A DNA stretch of 8,740 nucleotides from Desulfobacteraceae bacterium (GTDB lineage: Bacteria; Desulfobacterota; Desulfobacteria; Desulfobacterales; SURF-7). Below, in pieces: positions 7,333 through 8,740 of the stretch. Both the position numbers and the translations under genes were made by a program. The notes beneath the pieces are model-generated. The model ran no database searches. It was not told the DNA's origin and worked only from the letters and a program-made list of their open reading frames with translations. The stretch lies in contig JAUXCK010000092.1 of the NCBI GenBank assembly GCA_030618925.1, positions 1 to 8,740 of the forward strand, given 5' to 3'. The first letter of the stretch is position 1. The number at the start of each line of letters is the position of its first letter.

Positions 7333-8424
7333 ATGGAAAAGTCAACTCATCCCCATCATCATGCCAATGGGGAAGGCAAAGGTGCCACATTGCGGCTTGT
7401 TGCCTGGGAAATTACGCGGAACTGCAATCTTGACTGCATGCATTGTCGTGCTTCAGCGACAAAAGGGCCCTATACCGGTGAGCTGGACACCCGTGCGTCT
7501 CTTCGTTTGCTGGATCAGATTGCTGAAGTGGGCAACCCCATCGTTATTTTAACGGGGGGAGAACCTTTGCTTAGACCGGATCTTTTTGAAATCGCGCGAT
7601 ACGGGACGGGAAAGGGGCTCAGGATGGTGATGGCACCGAATGGTACGCTCATGACCGAAGCAATTGCCGGAAAAATAAAAGAGGCTGGAATTCAAAGAAT
7701 CAGCATCAGTCTGGATGGCGCAAGCAGGCAAGTCCATGACAGGTTCAGGGGTGTCGATGGCGCATTTGACGGTGCGCTGCAGGGAATAAGACTGGCCAGG
7801 GAAGCAGGCATCGAGTTTCAGGTCAATACGACCATTACAAAGGCAAACTTAGAAGAGATCCCAAAAATCATGGGCCTGGCTGAAAAGCTGGGCGCAGTGG
7901 CCCACCATATTTTTCTTCTGGTACCAACGGGTCGCGGCAAGTATATTTTAGATCAGTCAATTAGTGCCGAAGAGTATGAGGAAACGCTCAACTGGTTCTA
8001 CGATCAGCGTGAAAAAACCTCCCTGCAGCTCAAAGCAACCTGCGCACCGCATTACTACCGGATACTCAGGCAGCGTGCCAGAAAAGAAAATAAACAAGTT
8101 ACCTTTCAGACGCACGGCATGGATGCAGTGACACGCGGTTGTCTGGCCGGCACTGGGTTTTGTTTTATATCCCATGTCGGTATTGTTCAGACATGCGGTT
8201 TTCTGAACATCAATTGCGGTGATGTGACCCGGGACTCTTTTGCCGGCATTTGGAACAATTCTAACGTTTTTGTATCCTTACGAGATTTTGGAAACCTGAA
8301 AGGAAAATGCGGGGAATGTGAATTTAAAGCAGTGTGCGGCGGCTGCAGGGCCAGGGCCTTTGAAGCAACAGGCGATTACCTTGCAGAAGAACCGCTGTGC
8401 GCATATCAGCCCCACGGCCTCTAA
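7333..8424 (+). CDS. ahbD: Heme b synthase, radical SAM Fe-coproporphyrin III decarboxylase (AhbD)
   Basis: AhbD oxidatively decarboxylates two propionates of Fe-coproporphyrin III to vinyl groups, the last step to heme b. The radical SAM motif is Cys31/Cys35/Cys38 in CNLDCMHC, and GGEP is at 75-78. The C-terminal half holds many cysteines (237, 270, 277, 288, 295, 326, 329, 335, 338, 356). The set CGEC...CGGC...C (326-356) is SPASM-like and points to an auxiliary iron-sulfur cluster. A short His-rich stretch (HPHHH, 6-10) precedes the core. The start at 7333 has only a weak upstream AAGAG (7318-7322). The last residues (about His361-Leu363) and the stop lie in DNA that looks like an IS3-family remnant, so the native C-terminus may have been slightly altered. 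All recognisable motifs end before that point, so the enzyme is probably functional. Confidence 0.94.
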   Translation: MEKSTHPHHHANGEGKGATLRLVAWEITRNCNLDCMHCRASATKGPYTGELDTRASLRLLDQIAEVGNPIVILTGGEPLLRPDLFEIARYGTGKGLRMVMAPNGTLMTEAIAGKIKEAGIQRISISLDGASRQVHDRFRGVDGAFDGALQGIRLAREAGIEFQVNTTITKANLEEIPKIMGLAEKLGAVAHHIFLLVPTGRGKYILDQSISAEEYEETLNWFYDQREKTSLQLKATCAPHYYRILRQRARKENKQVTFQTHGMDAVTRGCLAGTGFCFISHVGIVQTCGFLNINCGDVTRDSFAGIWNNSNVFVSLRDFGNLKGKCGECEFKAVCGGCRARAFEATGDYLAEEPLCAYQPHGL

Positions 8425-8466
8425 CTTGAACTCTCGGCTGTAAATCTTTCTTTTTTTCTTTGGCAT
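8413..8466 (-). pseudogene. IS3-family transposase orfA, N-terminal fragment
   Basis: The ATG at 8466-8464 starts MPKKKRKIYSREFKLEAV, the characteristic N-terminus of IS3-family OrfA helix-turn-helix proteins. It is preceded by AAGGAGGT (8480-8473) at good spacing. Full-length OrfA is normally about 90-100 residues. Here the match stops after codon 18 or a few codons later, and the frame then continues antisense through ahbD with no transposase character. It is a dead fragment. Confidence 0.85.
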
Positions 8467-8470
8467 TTAA

Positions 8471-8511
8471 ACACCTCCTTTTACCCATATACATTGGGCT
8501 TTTCGAGGTGT
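8471..8511 (-). promoter_or_regulatory. Hairpin covering the transposase ribosome binding site
   Basis: GAGGTGT (8505-8511) and ACACCTC (8471-8477) are perfect reverse complements, and inside them CCCA (8484-8487) pairs with TGGG (8495-8498) around a 7-nt loop. In minus-strand RNA the 3' arm contains the GGAGGTG Shine-Dalgarno of orfA, so the hairpin would hide it. Sequestration of this kind in transcripts that read in from outside is known from other insertion sequences as protection against activation. Its operation here is inference. No T-tract follows on the plus strand, so it is a weak terminator candidate for ahbD. Confidence 0.5.
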
Positions 8512-8556
8512 CCACTAAATTAGGGTAAGTTCATTATGCTTGAAATCCATCACAGT

Positions 8557-8740
8557 CTATCTTTTGATGGTTATTAACCGATTTGCCAGATCCATATATC
8601 CCCGAACGACCAGTACGGAGCCAAATGCAATCGTGCCAAGCTTTCCACCAGCCCCGCCAGCCAATGGCATACTGTAGATATAAATCATCCCAGTAAGTAA
8701 ACCGATTATCAACATCTGAAAAATGTGTGGAAACCGTTCA
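8557..8740 (-). CDS. C-terminal part of an unidentified membrane protein (partial)
   Basis: On the minus strand an open frame enters from the window edge (first full codon at 8739) and runs 60 codons to a TAG at 8559-8557. The residues include FQMLIIGLLTGMIYIYSMPL and, after a glycine-rich turn (AGGAGGKLG), TIAFGSVLVVRGYMDLA, two likely membrane-spanning stretches followed by a short basic tail ending in IKR. I do not recognise the family. It converges on ahbD, and its stop lies 23 bp from the outer tip of the insertion-sequence remnant. Coding status is supported by the hydrophobic pattern and the lack of stops, but the visible part is short. Confidence 0.55.
   Translation of the reverse strand, partial: ERFPHIFQMLIIGLLTGMIYIYSMPLAGGAGGKLGTIAFGSVLVVRGYMDLANRLITIKR

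Larger units (their letters stand above)
8413..8533 (-). mobile_element. IS3-family insertion sequence remnant (one end only)
   Basis: Read on the minus strand, the segment begins with an IS-like tip, TGAACTTACCC (8533-8523), then TTTAGTGGACACCT, a strong ribosome binding site AAGGAGGT, and the first 18 codons of an IS3-type orfA. The rest of the transposase genes and the other terminal inverted repeat are absent: after codon 18 the sequence is ahbD. It is therefore a deleted, immobile fragment of about 120 bp. The inner boundary lies roughly between 8409 and 8415 and cannot be placed exactly by eye. IS3-family membership is from recognition of the transposase start and the GTGGACA-type end. 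Confidence 0.8.

Noticed and set aside
8278..8412. Continuation of the minus-strand transposase frame into ahbD
   Set aside because: After about codon 18 the translation loses all transposase character and is antisense to the conserved cysteine-rich end of AhbD, so it is a chance fusion.
1..8740. tRNA, rRNA, CRISPR array, prophage or defense system
   Set aside because: No cloverleaf, rRNA-like block, regular spacer-repeat pattern or phage or defense motif was seen on either strand.

Overview
The window reads as chromosomal DNA from an anaerobic, probably sulfate-reducing Desulfobacterota (Desulfobacterales-like) bacterium. This rests on gene content, not a database match: ahbC, hemB and ahbD are the late genes of the siroheme-dependent route to heme b used by sulfate reducers and some archaea, and they lie beside an NtrB/NtrC-type two-component pair typical of these genomes. 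Base composition is moderate and no tRNA, rRNA or CRISPR array was seen.

Layout. Positions 1-234 are non-coding. They hold a 66-bp segment bounded by a perfect 11-bp inverted repeat, followed by a long bulged stem-loop. Next come a membrane sensor histidine kinase (235-1773) and a sigma-54-activating response regulator (1792-3183). The 124-bp gap after the regulator contains a candidate sigma-54 promoter with exact GG-N10-GC spacing and an upstream dyad. Downstream, on the same strand, are a ClpX-like AAA+ unfoldase with no zinc domain and a long C-terminal extension (3308-5086), ahbC (5097-6275), hemB (6334-7314) and ahbD (7333-8424). The ahbD stop codon lies in or at the edge of a roughly 120-bp remnant of an IS3-family insertion sequence on the minus strand. 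Beyond it is the C-terminal end of a convergent membrane protein that runs off the window.

How the genes may work together. HemB makes porphobilinogen, early in tetrapyrrole synthesis. AhbC removes the acetate side chains of 12,18-didecarboxysiroheme to give Fe-coproporphyrin III, and AhbD converts that to heme b. The siroheme decarboxylases AhbA/AhbB and the early hem genes are not in this window. The close spacing (10, 58 and 18 bp) suggests that the ClpX-like protein is co-transcribed with the heme genes. The regulator encoded just upstream is the obvious candidate activator of the sigma-54-like promoter in front of them.

The most interesting item is the unfoldase. It keeps the pore motif and the ClpP-docking IGF loop of ClpX, lacks the N-terminal substrate/adaptor domain, and carries about 180 extra residues that include what looks like a decayed second copy of the AAA+ small domain. 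A heme-pathway-dedicated unfoldase is a hypothesis from context only.
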